A stretch of 64,000 bases of DNA from an uncultured Muribaculaceae bacterium (lineage in GTDB: Bacteria; Bacteroidota; Bacteroidia; Bacteroidales; Muribaculaceae): the NCBI GenBank assembly GCA_910587235.1, contig CAJUKD010000004.1, positions 62,001 to 126,000 on the forward strand. The letters are read 5' to 3'. This document shows positions 28,348 through 38,455 of this stretch, piece after piece; position 1 is the stretch's first letter, and each line of letters starts with the position of its first letter. Position numbers and translations under genes: made by a program. The notes beneath the pieces are model-generated. The model was not told the origin of the DNA and made no database searches. It saw only the letters and a program-made list of their open reading frames with translations.

Positions 28348-29508
28348 ATGAAAAGAATCATCATATTCCTTACGTTGCTGACAGCGCTTATAGCCGCGCC
28401 GGTTCTGCGTGCATCCGGAAATGCCGGACAGCATGGCGACGCCGATGGCTCCAAGGGCAGGCTCGATCCTAAAGAAATAATCTTCGAGCACCTTGGCGAC
28501 GGTTATGGCTGGGAGGTGCCTTTTGACCACCATCACCGTATCCCTCTGCCCATCATCGTATTCGGTACTGACGGGCTGCATGTGTTTTCCTCGGCGCGAG
28601 TGGCTGACGGACGGACGTACGACGACGGTGGCAAACTTTTCCGTATAGCCGGAGCCGATAGCGATCATAAAGGCAAGATAGTGGAGATCGTCGATGGAAA
28701 AGAGGTCCGCCCCGTTGACATATCCATTACAAAGAATGTATGTGCATTGCTTATAACGGTTCTTGTTGTAAGTTGCCTCATGCTCTGGTTGTCGGCCTAT
28801 CTTAAAAAGAACCCCTTCAAAGCTCCTCGCAAAGGTTTGGGCGGTATAGAAGCACTGGTGGCTTTCATCTACGACAGCGTTATAAAGCCCACTCTCGGTC
28901 ATAATGCAAGACGATTCGCTCCCTATCTGCTGACTGTCTTCTTCTTCATCCTTACGATGAACCTGATGGGCTTGATGGTCATCTTTCCCGGAGGTGCCAA
29001 TCTTACCGGTAACATCGCTGTGACTCTCGTCCTCTCAATTCTCACATTCCTTGTTACAAACATATTCGCAAACAAGCATTACTGGAAAGAAATACTTTGG
29101 CCGGATGTGCCTCTGTGGCTCAAGTTTCCCCTGCCTATAATGCCGGCTATAGAGATATTCGGCATGTTCACAAAACCGGCGGCTCTTACAGTGCGTCTGT
29201 TTGCAAACATGATGGGCGGTCACATGATAGTACTGGTGCTTACGGTTCTGATATTTATTTTCTCAGCAATAAATCCGGTAGCCGGAGCCGGAACGACGAT
29301 AGTATCATTGGGATTCTCTATCTTCATGTTGCTTATCGATGTGCTCGTCAGCTTTATACAGGCATACGTGTTCACAATGTTGTCGACCATATTCATATCT
29401 CTGGCACATCCTGAAGAAGAACATCACCATAAAGAAAAAACAGTCGACGAGAGTGTCGGGACGCAAATTCGCGAAGCTCTTGTCGGAACTCCCCGACAGA
29501 CTATTTAA
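28348..29508 (+). CDS. atpB: ATP synthase Fo subunit a with long exported N-terminus
   Basis: A 386-residue subunit a, longer than the usual 230-290. Residues 1-22 look like a cleavable signal (MKRIIIFLTLLTALIAAPVL). About residues 23-125 are hydrophilic and should lie outside the inner membrane. The a-subunit core with five to six spans follows, including the essential Arg in LTVRLFANMMGGH and FIQAYVFTMLSTIF. I chose the ATG at 28348 because it yields the signal peptide. A GTG at 28321 would overlap atpC. The C-terminus is His/Glu-rich. Confidence 0.93.
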   Translation: MKRIIIFLTLLTALIAAPVLRASGNAGQHGDADGSKGRLDPKEIIFEHLGDGYGWEVPFDHHHRIPLPIIVFGTDGLHVFSSARVADGRTYDDGGKLFRIAGADSDHKGKIVEIVDGKEVRPVDISITKNVCALLITVLVVSCLMLWLSAYLKKNPFKAPRKGLGGIEALVAFIYDSVIKPTLGHNARRFAPYLLTVFFFILTMNLMGLMVIFPGGANLTGNIAVTLVLSILTFLVTNIFANKHYWKEILWPDVPLWLKFPLPIMPAIEIFGMFTKPAALTVRLFANMMGGHMIVLVLTVLIFIFSAINPVAGAGTTIVSLGFSIFMLLIDVLVSFIQAYVFTMLSTIFISLAHPEEEHHHKEKTVDESVGTQIREALVGTPRQTI

Positions 29509-29546
29509 GAAATAATCAATAAAATAATCAATACCTTTAAAATTAA

Positions 29547-29798
<252 letters not shown>

Positions 29799-29817
29799 TT
29801 AAAACACCCCATTCCTG

Positions 29818-30315
29818 ATGGAACTATTCACGCCCGATTTCGGCTTGATATTCTGGATGTTCGTCGCTTTCGGCGTCCTTTTCCTCGTATTGTGGAAATT
29901 CGCCTGGCCCGTTATCCTGAAAACCGTCGACTCGCGTGCCGAGCTTATTGACAAAGGCGTAGAATATGCGCAGAATGCCAAAGAGCAGCTCGACAACGCC
30001 CGTCGCGAGGCAGAGGAGTATCTCAACGAAGCCCGTCGTCAGCAGGCCGATATGCTTCGCGATGCCGATAAGATGAAAACTCAGATTATCGAGCAGGCGA
30101 AGAATGCCGCGCAGACCGAAGCACAGAAAGTGATGGATAACGCCAGGATTCAGATTCAGCAGCAGCAGAAAGAGGCTCAGCAGCAGTTCCGCAATCAGGT
30201 GAGCGAATTCGCACTCGAGGTGGCCGGTCAACTTGTGCACCGCCAGCTTTCCGGCGATAAGGCGCAGGAAAACCTTGTCGACAACATTCTCGATGATTTA
30301 GAACGTAAAAACTGA
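29818..30315 (+). CDS. atpF: ATP synthase Fo subunit b
   Basis: A 165-residue peripheral-stalk subunit: one membrane span (about residues 8-30, FGLIFWMFVAFGVLFLVLWK), then a long Ala/Gln/Glu-rich coiled coil (DNARREAEEYLNEARRQQAD), ending in the delta-binding region. It holds subunit a to the F1 head. It sits between atpE and atpH with 5-19 base gaps. Confidence 0.95.
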   Translation: MELFTPDFGLIFWMFVAFGVLFLVLWKFAWPVILKTVDSRAELIDKGVEYAQNAKEQLDNARREAEEYLNEARRQQADMLRDADKMKTQIIEQAKNAAQTEAQKVMDNARIQIQQQQKEAQQQFRNQVSEFALEVAGQLVHRQLSGDKAQENLVDNILDDLERKN

Positions 30316-30320
30316 CGCCG

Positions 30321-30878
30321 ATGAATGAAGGTCTGATTCCTCGCCGCTATGCCAAGGCTCTCTATAAAGTTGGAGCCGATCGAGGCGACAACGATGCGCT
30401 ATATGCTCGCATGAAAGCCCTTGATGCCGCTTTCGCGGATACTCCGGGAATGAAAGACGTGGTGTCGAACCCTTTTGTTCCCACCGACGATAAAATAGCC
30501 CTTTTATGCAGTGCCGTATCTGTCGTTTCATCCGCTAAAGGCGGTGACGATGCCACTTTCGTCGATTTTATGCGTCTGTTGGCTGAGAACCGCCGCATTG
30601 GCATGGTGCGTGAAATCGCTGCCGCATATCTTGATGTCTATCGCAAGGCCAAGAATATCAAACTGGTGAAAGTCACCAGTGCGGCACCGTTGTCGGCTGA
30701 TAGCGAAGCACGCCTTCGCAAGCTGATAGCCTCCCATCTCGGCGGAGCTACAATGGAATACAGCGGCACGACAGATCCGGCCCTTATCGGTGGATTCACC
30801 GTGACCGTCGATTCCGAGCGCCTCGACGCATCTATCCGCAATGACCTTAAGGAGTTGCGGTTGAAACTTATACAATAA
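30321..30878 (+). CDS. atpH: ATP synthase F1 subunit delta
   Basis: A 185-residue stalk subunit (OSCP-type) that caps F1 and binds the b dimer. The N-terminal helical bundle begins LIPRRYAKALYKVGADRGDN. The C-terminal signature is TDPALIGGFTVTVDSERLDA, then SIRNDLKELRLKL. It is five bases after atpF and 39 bases before atpA. Confidence 0.94.
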   Translation: MNEGLIPRRYAKALYKVGADRGDNDALYARMKALDAAFADTPGMKDVVSNPFVPTDDKIALLCSAVSVVSSAKGGDDATFVDFMRLLAENRRIGMVREIAAAYLDVYRKAKNIKLVKVTSAAPLSADSEARLRKLIASHLGGATMEYSGTTDPALIGGFTVTVDSERLDASIRNDLKELRLKLIQ

Positions 30879-30917
30879 CACATCAACAAACAGCGCAAGC
30901 AATCCATACGCACTCAA

Positions 30918-32489
30918 ATGATAAACCCCAGCGAAATCTCCGAAGTATTAAAACAGCAGCTTGAGAGCATCAACAAGAAAGTGGCTTTCGAAGAGGTAGG
31001 CACCGTCCTTGAAGTTGGCGACGGTGTGGCTCACGTATATGGCCTCGACAATGTCGGCGCTAACGAGCTGGTGGAATTCGAAAATGGCGTCAAGGGCGTC
31101 GCACTCAACCTTGAGGAGAGCAATGTCGGCGTCATCCTTATGAATGATGTCGACAAAGTGACCGAGAATATGACTGTGCGTCGTACCGGTGAAATCGCGT
31201 CTATCCCTGTCGGCGAAGGCCTGTTGGGGCGTGTCATCAACGTGCTTGGCGAGGCTATCGACGGTCGTGGTGCCATCACCGGCGACCTGATGCGCCTGCC
31301 TCTCGAACGCAAAGCTCCCGGTGTAATCTACCGTCAGCCTGTGAACCAGCCGCTGCAGACGGGTATAAAAGCCGTCGACTCCATGGTGCCTATAGGCCGC
31401 GGACAGCGCGAACTTATTATCGGCGACCGCCAGATCGGTAAAACCGCCATTGCTATCGATACAATAATAAACCAGCGCGAAGGATATGAGAAAGGTAAGC
31501 CCGTCTACTGCATATATGTGGCAATCGGACAGAAGGCTTCGTCCATAGCGGCAACAGTGGAGACACTGCGCAAACATGGCGCACTGGATTACACCGTCAT
31601 CGTAGCAGCCTCGGCTTCAGAGTCGGCTGCCATGCGCTACTATGCTCCTTTTGCCGGTGTTGCCATCGGTGAATACTTCCGTGATACCGGTCGCGACGCA
31701 CTGATAATATACGACGACCTTTCGAAACAGGCCGTCGCGTATCGTGAGATCTCGCTGATCCTCAAACGTCCTTCCGGTCGTGAAGCATATCCCGGCGATA
31801 TTTTCTATCTGCATTCCCGCCTGCTTGAACGTGCTGCAAAAATTATCGACAATCAGGAAGTGGCTTCGCAGATGAACGACCTCCCTGAAGCACTCAAGCC
31901 CATAGTCAAGGCCGGTGGTTCGCTGACTGCACTGCCTATTATCGAAACACAGGCAGGCGACGTATCGGCATATATTCCTACAAACGTTATCTCTATCACC
32001 GACGGACAGATATTCCTTGAAACCGCGCTCTTCAACCGCGGTATCCGTCCGGCCATCAATGTCGGCATCTCGGTGTCGCGTGTGGGTGGTAACGCACAGA
32101 TCAAATCGATGAAAAAAGTGGCCGGTACACTTAAGATCGACCAGGCGCAGTTCCGTGAACTTGAATCGTTCACAAAATTCGGTGGCGATATAGACCCCGT
32201 AACTGCACGTGTCATCGATAAAGGCCGTAAGAACGAACGTCTGCTCATTCAGCCGCAGTACCATCCCATGGCTGTCGAAGAAGAGGTGGCTATAATATAT
32301 TGCGGAGTAAACGGTATGCTTGAAAACGTGCCTCTGGATAAAGTAGCCGATTTCGAAAAACAGCTTCTGCAACTTTTGAATGCGAAGCATCGTACCGACG
32401 TGCTCGATGTGATACGCTCAGGCGCTCTTACTGACGACGCGACGGAAAAACTCGTGCTGGCCGCCCGCGATGTGGCCGCCCGCTTCTGA
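30918..32489 (+). CDS. atpA: ATP synthase F1 subunit alpha
   Basis: The 523-residue non-catalytic nucleotide-binding subunit of F1. Walker A reads [11 protein letters not shown] near residue 170, followed by [11 protein letters not shown]. The Walker B region is [17 protein letters not shown], and the alpha-type Arg finger region is [11 protein letters not shown]. The N-terminal beta barrel ([20 protein letters not shown]) is intact. It is 40 bases before atpG on the same strand. Confidence 0.98.
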   Translation: MINPSEISEVLKQQLESINKKVAFEEVGTVLEVGDGVAHVYGLDNVGANELVEFENGVKGVALNLEESNVGVILMNDVDKVTENMTVRRTGEIASIPVGEGLLGRVINVLGEAIDGRGAITGDLMRLPLERKAPGVIYRQPVNQPLQTGIKAVDSMVPIGRGQRELIIGDRQIGKTAIAIDTIINQREGYEKGKPVYCIYVAIGQKASSIAATVETLRKHGALDYTVIVAASASESAAMRYYAPFAGVAIGEYFRDTGRDALIIYDDLSKQAVAYREISLILKRPSGREAYPGDIFYLHSRLLERAAKIIDNQEVASQMNDLPEALKPIVKAGGSLTALPIIETQAGDVSAYIPTNVISITDGQIFLETALFNRGIRPAINVGISVSRVGGNAQIKSMKKVAGTLKIDQAQFRELESFTKFGGDIDPVTARVIDKGRKNERLLIQPQYHPMAVEEEVAIIYCGVNGMLENVPLDKVADFEKQLLQLLNAKHRTDVLDVIRSGALTDDATEKLVLAARDVAARF

Positions 32490-32529
32490 CCAATAAAAAA
32501 CAAGCAACGAATAATTACAGCGATATTAA

Positions 32530-33411
32530 ATGGCCACATTACGCGAACTCAAAGGCCGCATAGGTTCAGTCGCCTCTTCCGAAAAGATTACCGGGGCGAT
32601 GAAGATGATTTCGTCGGCGAAGATGCATAAGGCCGAAGGGGCACTGCGCCGCCTTCTGCCTTTCCGCGACTGCGTACAGACGATTATCGCCAACCTCCTG
32701 TCGTCCGATGCAGCCGTGTCGTCGCCTCTGACAGAGAGGCGCGAGCCACAGCGTGTCACGATAGTTGTGTTCGGCAGCGACGACGGTCTTTGCGGCGCAT
32801 ACAATGTCAACATCTTCAAGCAACTGACCGCTCATCTTGTCGGTCTGCGTGAAAACTATGGGAATGAGATAACAATTGAAATCATACCTGTTGGCAAGAA
32901 GATGCTCAAAGCGGTTGCCAAAATCGCCGACGCACGCACTGTCATCGTCGCAGCTCCGGAGGGAGTCACATCAAAAAGCGACGGTGATGCGGTCAAGGAT
33001 TTCGCGGCCTGTCTTCGCAGCCGCTTCCTTGACGGCGGAACCGACCGCGTCGATTTGCTTGGCATGACGTATCATACCGCAGGGCGTCAGACGTGTGGTG
33101 TGGTAAGGTATCTGCCGCTTGATCCGGCTGATCTCGGTGCAGGAGAAGCTTCCGGCCGTCCTTACCTGTTTGAGCCGGATGCCGCAGGCATATTCGACAC
33201 CGTGCTCCCTATGTTCCTCCTCGCACGCATGCAGGAGAGCTTCGCGCAGAACCGTGCTTCCGAGCAAGCTGCGCGAGTCATGGCCATGCAGAGTGCCAAC
33301 GATAATGCCAAAAAGCTGCTTGAGCAGCTTCAGCTTGAATATAATAAACTGCGTCAGCAGAGCATTACCACCGAACTCCTTGATATTGTCGGTGGACAGG
33401 TTCGCGACTGA
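32530..33411 (+). CDS. atpG: ATP synthase F1 subunit gamma
   Basis: The 293-residue central rotor shaft. The N-terminal helix is typical (LRELKGRIGSVASSEKITGA, MKMISSAKMHKAE), the Rossmann-like middle has FGSDDGLCGAYNVNIFK, and the C-terminal helix is LEYNKLRQQSITTELLDIV. It is the last ATP synthase gene. A 65-base gap without promoter box or terminator follows before nuoI. Confidence 0.96.
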   Translation: MATLRELKGRIGSVASSEKITGAMKMISSAKMHKAEGALRRLLPFRDCVQTIIANLLSSDAAVSSPLTERREPQRVTIVVFGSDDGLCGAYNVNIFKQLTAHLVGLRENYGNEITIEIIPVGKKMLKAVAKIADARTVIVAAPEGVTSKSDGDAVKDFAACLRSRFLDGGTDRVDLLGMTYHTAGRQTCGVVRYLPLDPADLGAGEASGRPYLFEPDAAGIFDTVLPMFLLARMQESFAQNRASEQAARVMAMQSANDNAKKLLEQLQLEYNKLRQQSITTELLDIVGGQVRD

Positions 33412-33476
33412 CATCGGTGCAGACGCAGCAGAAACATGATAATAATTAACCTGTTAACAGATACAGAACGACATCA

Positions 33477-34109
33477 ATGGGTAGTGTAAAAGATTACTTT
33501 TCATCACTAGGCTCAGGCCTGCTGAGCCTTGTAAAAGGAATGCAGGTCACGGGCAAAGAATTCATTACGCCTAAGATTACGGAGTGCTATCCGGAAAACC
33601 GCAAAGACCATGAGTGGCCCGAGCGTTTCCGTGCCGAACTGCGTTTCATCTACGACGAAGAGGGCAACCACCGTTGCATAGCCTGCGGTACTTGTGAGCG
33701 CAACTGCCCCAACGGCACCATTTCCATCGAAACCAAGATGGTGGATACTCCTGCCGGCACCAAGAAGAAAAAACTCGACAAGTATATGTATGACCTCGGC
33801 AGTTGTACATTCTGCCAGTTGTGTGTGACATCTTGCCCGACAAACGCGCTTATGTTCTCCAACGATTTCGAACAGGCTGTGTTCACCCGCTCGGCTCTGG
33901 TCAAGAAACTCAATTACCTGCCGGAGAAGGAAGAACCCGCACCAACACCCGAAGAACTTGCCAAAGCGGCCGCCGAGCGTGAAGCCCGCATAGCTGCAGC
34001 CAAAGCGAAAGCCGCCGCTGCAAAGGCCGCCAAAGAGGCTGCAGCTTCCGCTGCCGGAACTCCTGAAACTGCCGGAGAGCCGAATAACGATAAAATTGAA
34101 AATAAATAA
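33477..34109 (+). CDS. nuoI: Complex I subunit I with long Ala/Lys/Glu tail
   Basis: A 210-residue 2[4Fe-4S] ferredoxin-like subunit of the peripheral arm. The two clusters are CIACGTCERNCP and CTFCQLCVTSCP, which in complex I are N6a and N6b and pass electrons to N2. After residue 150 comes an unusual low-complexity tail (PTPEELAKAAAEREARIAAA and onward, rich in Ala, Lys, Glu). It may be a helical extension that replaces contacts with the missing NuoG arm; that is speculation. It resumes the nuo genes after the ATP synthase block. Confidence 0.95.
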   Translation: MGSVKDYFSSLGSGLLSLVKGMQVTGKEFITPKITECYPENRKDHEWPERFRAELRFIYDEEGNHRCIACGTCERNCPNGTISIETKMVDTPAGTKKKKLDKYMYDLGSCTFCQLCVTSCPTNALMFSNDFEQAVFTRSALVKKLNYLPEKEEPAPTPEELAKAAAEREARIAAAKAKAAAAKAAKEAAASAAGTPETAGEPNNDKIENK

Positions 34110-34114
34110 ACAAT

Positions 34115-34627
34115 ATGGAATCAGTAGGAAGTATCATCCTGTATTTTATCGTCGCTCTGGCGATGATAGTATTCTCGGTGCTTGCCGTGACGACACGCAA
34201 AATTCTGCGCGCCGCAACCTATCTGCTTTTCACCCTGTTTGCCGCTGCCGTGGTTTATTTCATGCTCGATTATGAATTCCTCGGAGCTGTGCAGATCGCG
34301 GTGTATGCCGGCGGTATAGTCGTCCTGTTCGTGTTCTCGATTCTGCTAACGAGCAAACCCGGCGACAACAGAGAGCGCCTCACGTCGAAGTCGCGTGCGC
34401 TTGGCCTGTTTGCCGCTGTGGCAATGGCTTTGATGGGCGGCTGGGCACTTGTGAGCCGTTGCGCCAACTTCGTGGCCAAACCGGCCATGCAGGCTCCCGA
34501 TATGGAACAGATCGGCACCGCGCTGATGGGAACAGGCCATGGCCAGTACCTTCTGCCTTTCGAGGCTGTCAGCATCCTTTTACTCGCATGTATAATCGGT
34601 GGCATTGTCGTTGCCCGTAAACGTTAA
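34115..34627 (+). CDS. nuoJ: Complex I subunit J
   Basis: A 170-residue membrane subunit with five hydrophobic segments. The family region FLGAVQIAVYAGGIVVLFVF (residues about 50-70), which contains the pi-bulge helix of TM3 that links quinone chemistry to proton movement, is intact. It starts five bases after nuoI and ends four bases before nuoK. Confidence 0.95.
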   Translation: MESVGSIILYFIVALAMIVFSVLAVTTRKILRAATYLLFTLFAAAVVYFMLDYEFLGAVQIAVYAGGIVVLFVFSILLTSKPGDNRERLTSKSRALGLFAAVAMALMGGWALVSRCANFVAKPAMQAPDMEQIGTALMGTGHGQYLLPFEAVSILLLACIIGGIVVARKR

Positions 34628-34631
34628 GGAT

Positions 34632-34943
34632 ATGGAAATAACAGCAATATACTATCTTATCCCCGCACTGATAATGTTCTGTTGCGGCGTCTACGGTTTC
34701 ATCACCCGGAAAAATATGATTGCAATACTGATTTCGCTCGAACTGATGCTCAATGCAGTTGATATCAATTTCGCGGTATTCAACCGTTTTCTTTTTCCCG
34801 AGGCGATGGAAGGAATGTTCTTCACCCTTTTCGCCATAGCTATCGCTGCGGCCGAAACAGCGATTGCCATAGCCATCATCATCAATATCTACCGTGCGGC
34901 CAAGAACATCGACGTCCGCTCACTTAACGAAATGAAATTCTAA
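34632..34943 (+). CDS. nuoK: Complex I subunit K
   Basis: A 103-residue membrane subunit with three spans. Both conserved membrane glutamates are visible, in LISLELMLNAV and in AAAETAIAIAI. The ATG at 34632 follows AAGGA by three bases and gives the usual family length. A longer reading from 34599 would overlap nuoJ. Confidence 0.95.
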   Translation: MEITAIYYLIPALIMFCCGVYGFITRKNMIAILISLELMLNAVDINFAVFNRFLFPEAMEGMFFTLFAIAIAAAETAIAIAIIINIYRAAKNIDVRSLNEMKF

Positions 34944-34949
34944 AGCACT

Positions 34950-36893
34950 ATGGATATTACCTTACCTATTCTGATTTTAGCCATCCCGCTGACGATGTTC
35001 CTGGTGTTGGGCATCGGCGGTTGCCGGATGAGCCATAAGTTTGCCGGCTTCCTCGGTTCTGCCGGCATGGGAACGACCTTGGTGCTTTCCTACATCACGG
35101 CGTTTACATATTTCTTCAGCGGTTCACCCGAATTTGTCGACGCCGCTACAGGCGAGCGCCTTCAGGCTCTGATTTTCAATCAGGAATGGCTGGCCTTCAC
35201 TCCCAAGCTGGTTATTAACCTCGGCTTCATGCTCGATCCTATTTCGGCAATGATGCTTGTGGTTATTCCGACAATTTCGTTCATGGTCCATGTCTATTCG
35301 CTTGGCTATATGGAAGGTGAAAAAGGCTTCCAGCGCTTCTATGCGTTCCTGTCGCTCTTCAGCTTCTCTATGCTCGGTCTGGTCGTGGCAACCAATATCT
35401 TCCAGATGTACATATTCTGGGAGCTTGTAGGAGCATCTTCATATCTCCTTATCGGATTCTATTACACACGTCATTCAGCCGTATCAGCCTCGAAGAAAGC
35501 TTTCATTGTCACTCGTTTCGCCGACTTGGGCTTCCTTATCGGTATTCTGGTGCTCTCGTTCTACACTGATACATTCGATTTCATCACCCTGACCTCCGAT
35601 CCTTCACTCGCTCTGAGCCAGACCGGTGGAGCAACATTCCTCGGAGCTTCCGTTATGACATGGGCTTTGGTGCTTATCTTTGTCGGCGGTATGGGTAAAT
35701 CGGCCATGATGCCTCTTCATATCTGGCTTCCTGACGCTATGGAAGGCCCGACGCCCGTATCGGCTCTTATCCATGCGGCAACAATGGTTGTGGCAGGTGT
35801 GTTCCTTGTGGCACGTATGTTCCCTCTTTACATGCTTGAAAGTGCGGCTACAACATTCGTGGCTGTCGTAGGTGCCGCCACGGCATTCTATGCCGCCGTT
35901 GTCGCCTGCACCCAGATCGACATCAAGCGTATTCTTGCATTCTCCACCATATCGCAGATAGCTTTCATGATGGTGTCGCTCGGTGTCGCTTCAAACGGCT
36001 CGGGAGAAGTATGCCACCATGGTGTAGGCTACATGGCTTCGATGTTCCACTTGTTCACACACGCCATGTTCAAGGCTCTGCTGTTCCTTGGTGCAGGTGC
36101 GCTTATCCATGCCGTACACTCAAATGACTATACAGCAATGGGCGGTCTGCGCAAACACATGCCTGTAACCCATTGGACTTTCCTTATCGGCTGTCTGGCT
36201 ATCGCCGGCATTCCTCCCTTCTCCGGATTCTTCTCCAAGGACGAAATACTTTCGGCTGCTTATGCCTGGAGTCCATGGATGGGAGTATGGATGACAATGG
36301 TGGCTGCGCTGACAGCGTTCTACATGTTCCGCATGTACTTCCTCGTATTCTGGTGGAACAATCCCGAATATAAGCATCACAAACCCCACGATGCTCCGTT
36401 CTCGATGAGTTTCCCGCTTGTCTTCCTTGCAGTCGTGTCGGTTGTTGCCGGTTTTATTCCGTTCGGACATCTTGTCACATGGGACCGTATGCCTTACGAC
36501 ATTCACCTCGACATGACTATTGCTGTTTCGAGCGTAGTGATTGCTCTGATCTCGATAGCGATTGCAGCTAAGTTCTATATGAAAGAGAATGAACTGCCCG
36601 CACGCCTCAAGGCAGCCATGCCCGGCCTTTGGCGATGGAGTCATCACCGTTTCTATTGGGATGAACTCTATATGTTCATAACCCACAAAATTATCTTCAA
36701 CGGCATCTGCCGTCCTTTGGCATGGTTCGACCGCCATATTATCGACGGCACAATGGACGGTTTCGCGAAAGTCACCAACGACGCATCCGAGGCTATACGT
36801 CCCTTGCAGTCCGGACAGATTCAGATGTATGTCTGGTTCTATCTTGTCGGAGCGCTTCTGCTTGCAGCCGTCACCACAGTATGCCTAATCTGA
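34950..36893 (+). CDS. nuoL: Complex I subunit L (antiporter-like)
   Basis: The 647-residue distal proton-pumping subunit with about 14-16 spans and the lateral helix near the C-terminus. Key parts are the Glu of TM5 in FWELVGASSYLLIGFY, the Lys of TM7 in GGMGKSAMMPLHIWLPDAME, PVSALIHAATMV, and the later TM helix with HAMFKALLFLGAGALIH. It starts six bases after nuoK. Confidence 0.97.
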   Translation: MDITLPILILAIPLTMFLVLGIGGCRMSHKFAGFLGSAGMGTTLVLSYITAFTYFFSGSPEFVDAATGERLQALIFNQEWLAFTPKLVINLGFMLDPISAMMLVVIPTISFMVHVYSLGYMEGEKGFQRFYAFLSLFSFSMLGLVVATNIFQMYIFWELVGASSYLLIGFYYTRHSAVSASKKAFIVTRFADLGFLIGILVLSFYTDTFDFITLTSDPSLALSQTGGATFLGASVMTWALVLIFVGGMGKSAMMPLHIWLPDAMEGPTPVSALIHAATMVVAGVFLVARMFPLYMLESAATTFVAVVGAATAFYAAVVACTQIDIKRILAFSTISQIAFMMVSLGVASNGSGEVCHHGVGYMASMFHLFTHAMFKALLFLGAGALIHAVHSNDYTAMGGLRKHMPVTHWTFLIGCLAIAGIPPFSGFFSKDEILSAAYAWSPWMGVWMTMVAALTAFYMFRMYFLVFWWNNPEYKHHKPHDAPFSMSFPLVFLAVVSVVAGFIPFGHLVTWDRMPYDIHLDMTIAVSSVVIALISIAIAAKFYMKENELPARLKAAMPGLWRWSHHRFYWDELYMFITHKIIFNGICRPLAWFDRHIIDGTMDGFAKVTNDASEAIRPLQSGQIQMYVWFYLVGALLLAAVTTVCLI

Positions 36894-36932
36894 TAGTCAA
36901 ACGGTGTTAACCAACCAATCATAGAAATCACA

Positions 36933-38438
36933 ATGTTTTCCAATATATTAATCTATTTCGTGCTTATCCCGGTGGTGATGCTTCTGGGACTGGGCATTTC
37001 GAAAAATATCAAGCAGATTCGCGCGGTCGCTGTCATAGGTTCCATCGCTCTGACCGCACTGTCGGTCTATGTGCTCGTTGAGTACCTTGCAATGCGCCAT
37101 GCCGGAAATACCGAGCCAATGCTTTTCTGTGGCTCATGGATGTGGTTTGAGCCGCTTAACATCCACCTTGCAGTCGGTGTCGACGGCATATCCATCGCAA
37201 TGCTGCTTCTGTCGTCGATAATTGTTTTTGCCGGTTCTTTCGCTTCGTGGACAATCAAGATGCCCAAGGAGTTCTTCCTTTGGCTTATCCTGCTTTCCAC
37301 CGGAGTATTCGGCTTCTTCATTTCCATCGACCTCTTCACAATGTTCATGTTCTATGAAGTCGCTCTTATACCAATGTACCTTCTTATCGGTGTGTGGGGA
37401 TCCGGCAACAAGAACTATTCGGCTATGAAGCTGACTTTGATGCTGATGGGCGGTTCCGCATTTCTTATGCTCGGCCTTATCGGTATCTACTACCACTCAG
37501 CACCCGAAGGAGGACAGCTGACATGGAATATCCTTGAGATAGCCCAGAACGATGCAATCTCCCAGGGCTGGCAGAAGTTCCTGTTCCCGATGACATTCGT
37601 GGGTTTCGGTGTGCTCGGTGCCATGTTCCCATTCCATACATGGTCGCCTGACGGCCATGCGTCGGCGCCGACTGCCGTATCCATGCTTCACGCAGGCGTG
37701 CTGATGAAGCTCGGCGGCTACGGATGCTTCCGAGTGGCAATCTATCTTATGCCTTATGCCGCACAGGAACTTGCCTGGATATTCCTGATCCTCACCGGTA
37801 CGTCAGTTGTGTACGGCGCATTCTGCGCATGTGTCAAGACCGACCTCAAATACATAAACGCATATTCTTCGGTATCGCACTGCGGTCTGGTGCTCTTCGC
37901 AATTCTGATGCTTAACACCACCGCCATGACAGGTGCGATAATGCAGATGCTTTCCCACGGTCTGATGACGGCTCTCTTCTTTGCTCTTATCGGTATGATT
38001 TACGGGCGTACCCACACTCGCGATATCACACAGATGGGAGGCTTGATGCAGATCATGCCCTATCTCTCCGTATGCTATGTCATCGCCGGTATGGCTTCGC
38101 TCGGTCTGCCCGGTCTTTCGGGCTTCGTGGCTGAGATGACAATATTCGTCGGCTCGTTCCAGCATACCGACACGTTCCACCGTGTATTCACTATCGTGGC
38201 CTGCTGCTCCATTGTCATCACGGCTGTCTACATTCTCCGTGTTGTCGGCAAGCTTCTCTTCGGTCCTGTCCACGATGAACATCACCGCACTCTCACCGAC
38301 GCTACATGGTGGGAACGCCTCTCGACAGTTACGCTGATTCTATGTGTCGCTGCCATTGGCTGCTTCCCCAACTTCTTCAGCAATCTGATCAAATTCACCT
38401 TCAGCCCCGAAATTTTCACGGTGCTCAGCCTGAACTAA
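36933..38438 (+). CDS. nuoM: Complex I subunit M (antiporter-like)
   Basis: A 501-residue proton-pumping subunit. The TM5 Glu lies in MFMFYEVALIPMYLLIGVWG, the TM7 region reads MFPFHTWSPDGHASAPTAVS, and MLHAGVLMKLGGYG and HGLMTALFFALIGMIYGRTH follow as in NuoM/ND4. It lies 39 bases after nuoL and 17 bases before nuoN. Confidence 0.97.
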   Translation: MFSNILIYFVLIPVVMLLGLGISKNIKQIRAVAVIGSIALTALSVYVLVEYLAMRHAGNTEPMLFCGSWMWFEPLNIHLAVGVDGISIAMLLLSSIIVFAGSFASWTIKMPKEFFLWLILLSTGVFGFFISIDLFTMFMFYEVALIPMYLLIGVWGSGNKNYSAMKLTLMLMGGSAFLMLGLIGIYYHSAPEGGQLTWNILEIAQNDAISQGWQKFLFPMTFVGFGVLGAMFPFHTWSPDGHASAPTAVSMLHAGVLMKLGGYGCFRVAIYLMPYAAQELAWIFLILTGTSVVYGAFCACVKTDLKYINAYSSVSHCGLVLFAILMLNTTAMTGAIMQMLSHGLMTALFFALIGMIYGRTHTRDITQMGGLMQIMPYLSVCYVIAGMASLGLPGLSGFVAEMTIFVGSFQHTDTFHRVFTIVACCSIVITAVYILRVVGKLLFGPVHDEHHRTLTDATWWERLSTVTLILCVAAIGCFPNFFSNLIKFTFSPEIFTVLSLN

Positions 38439-38455
38439 AATAGAAAAAGATTAAA

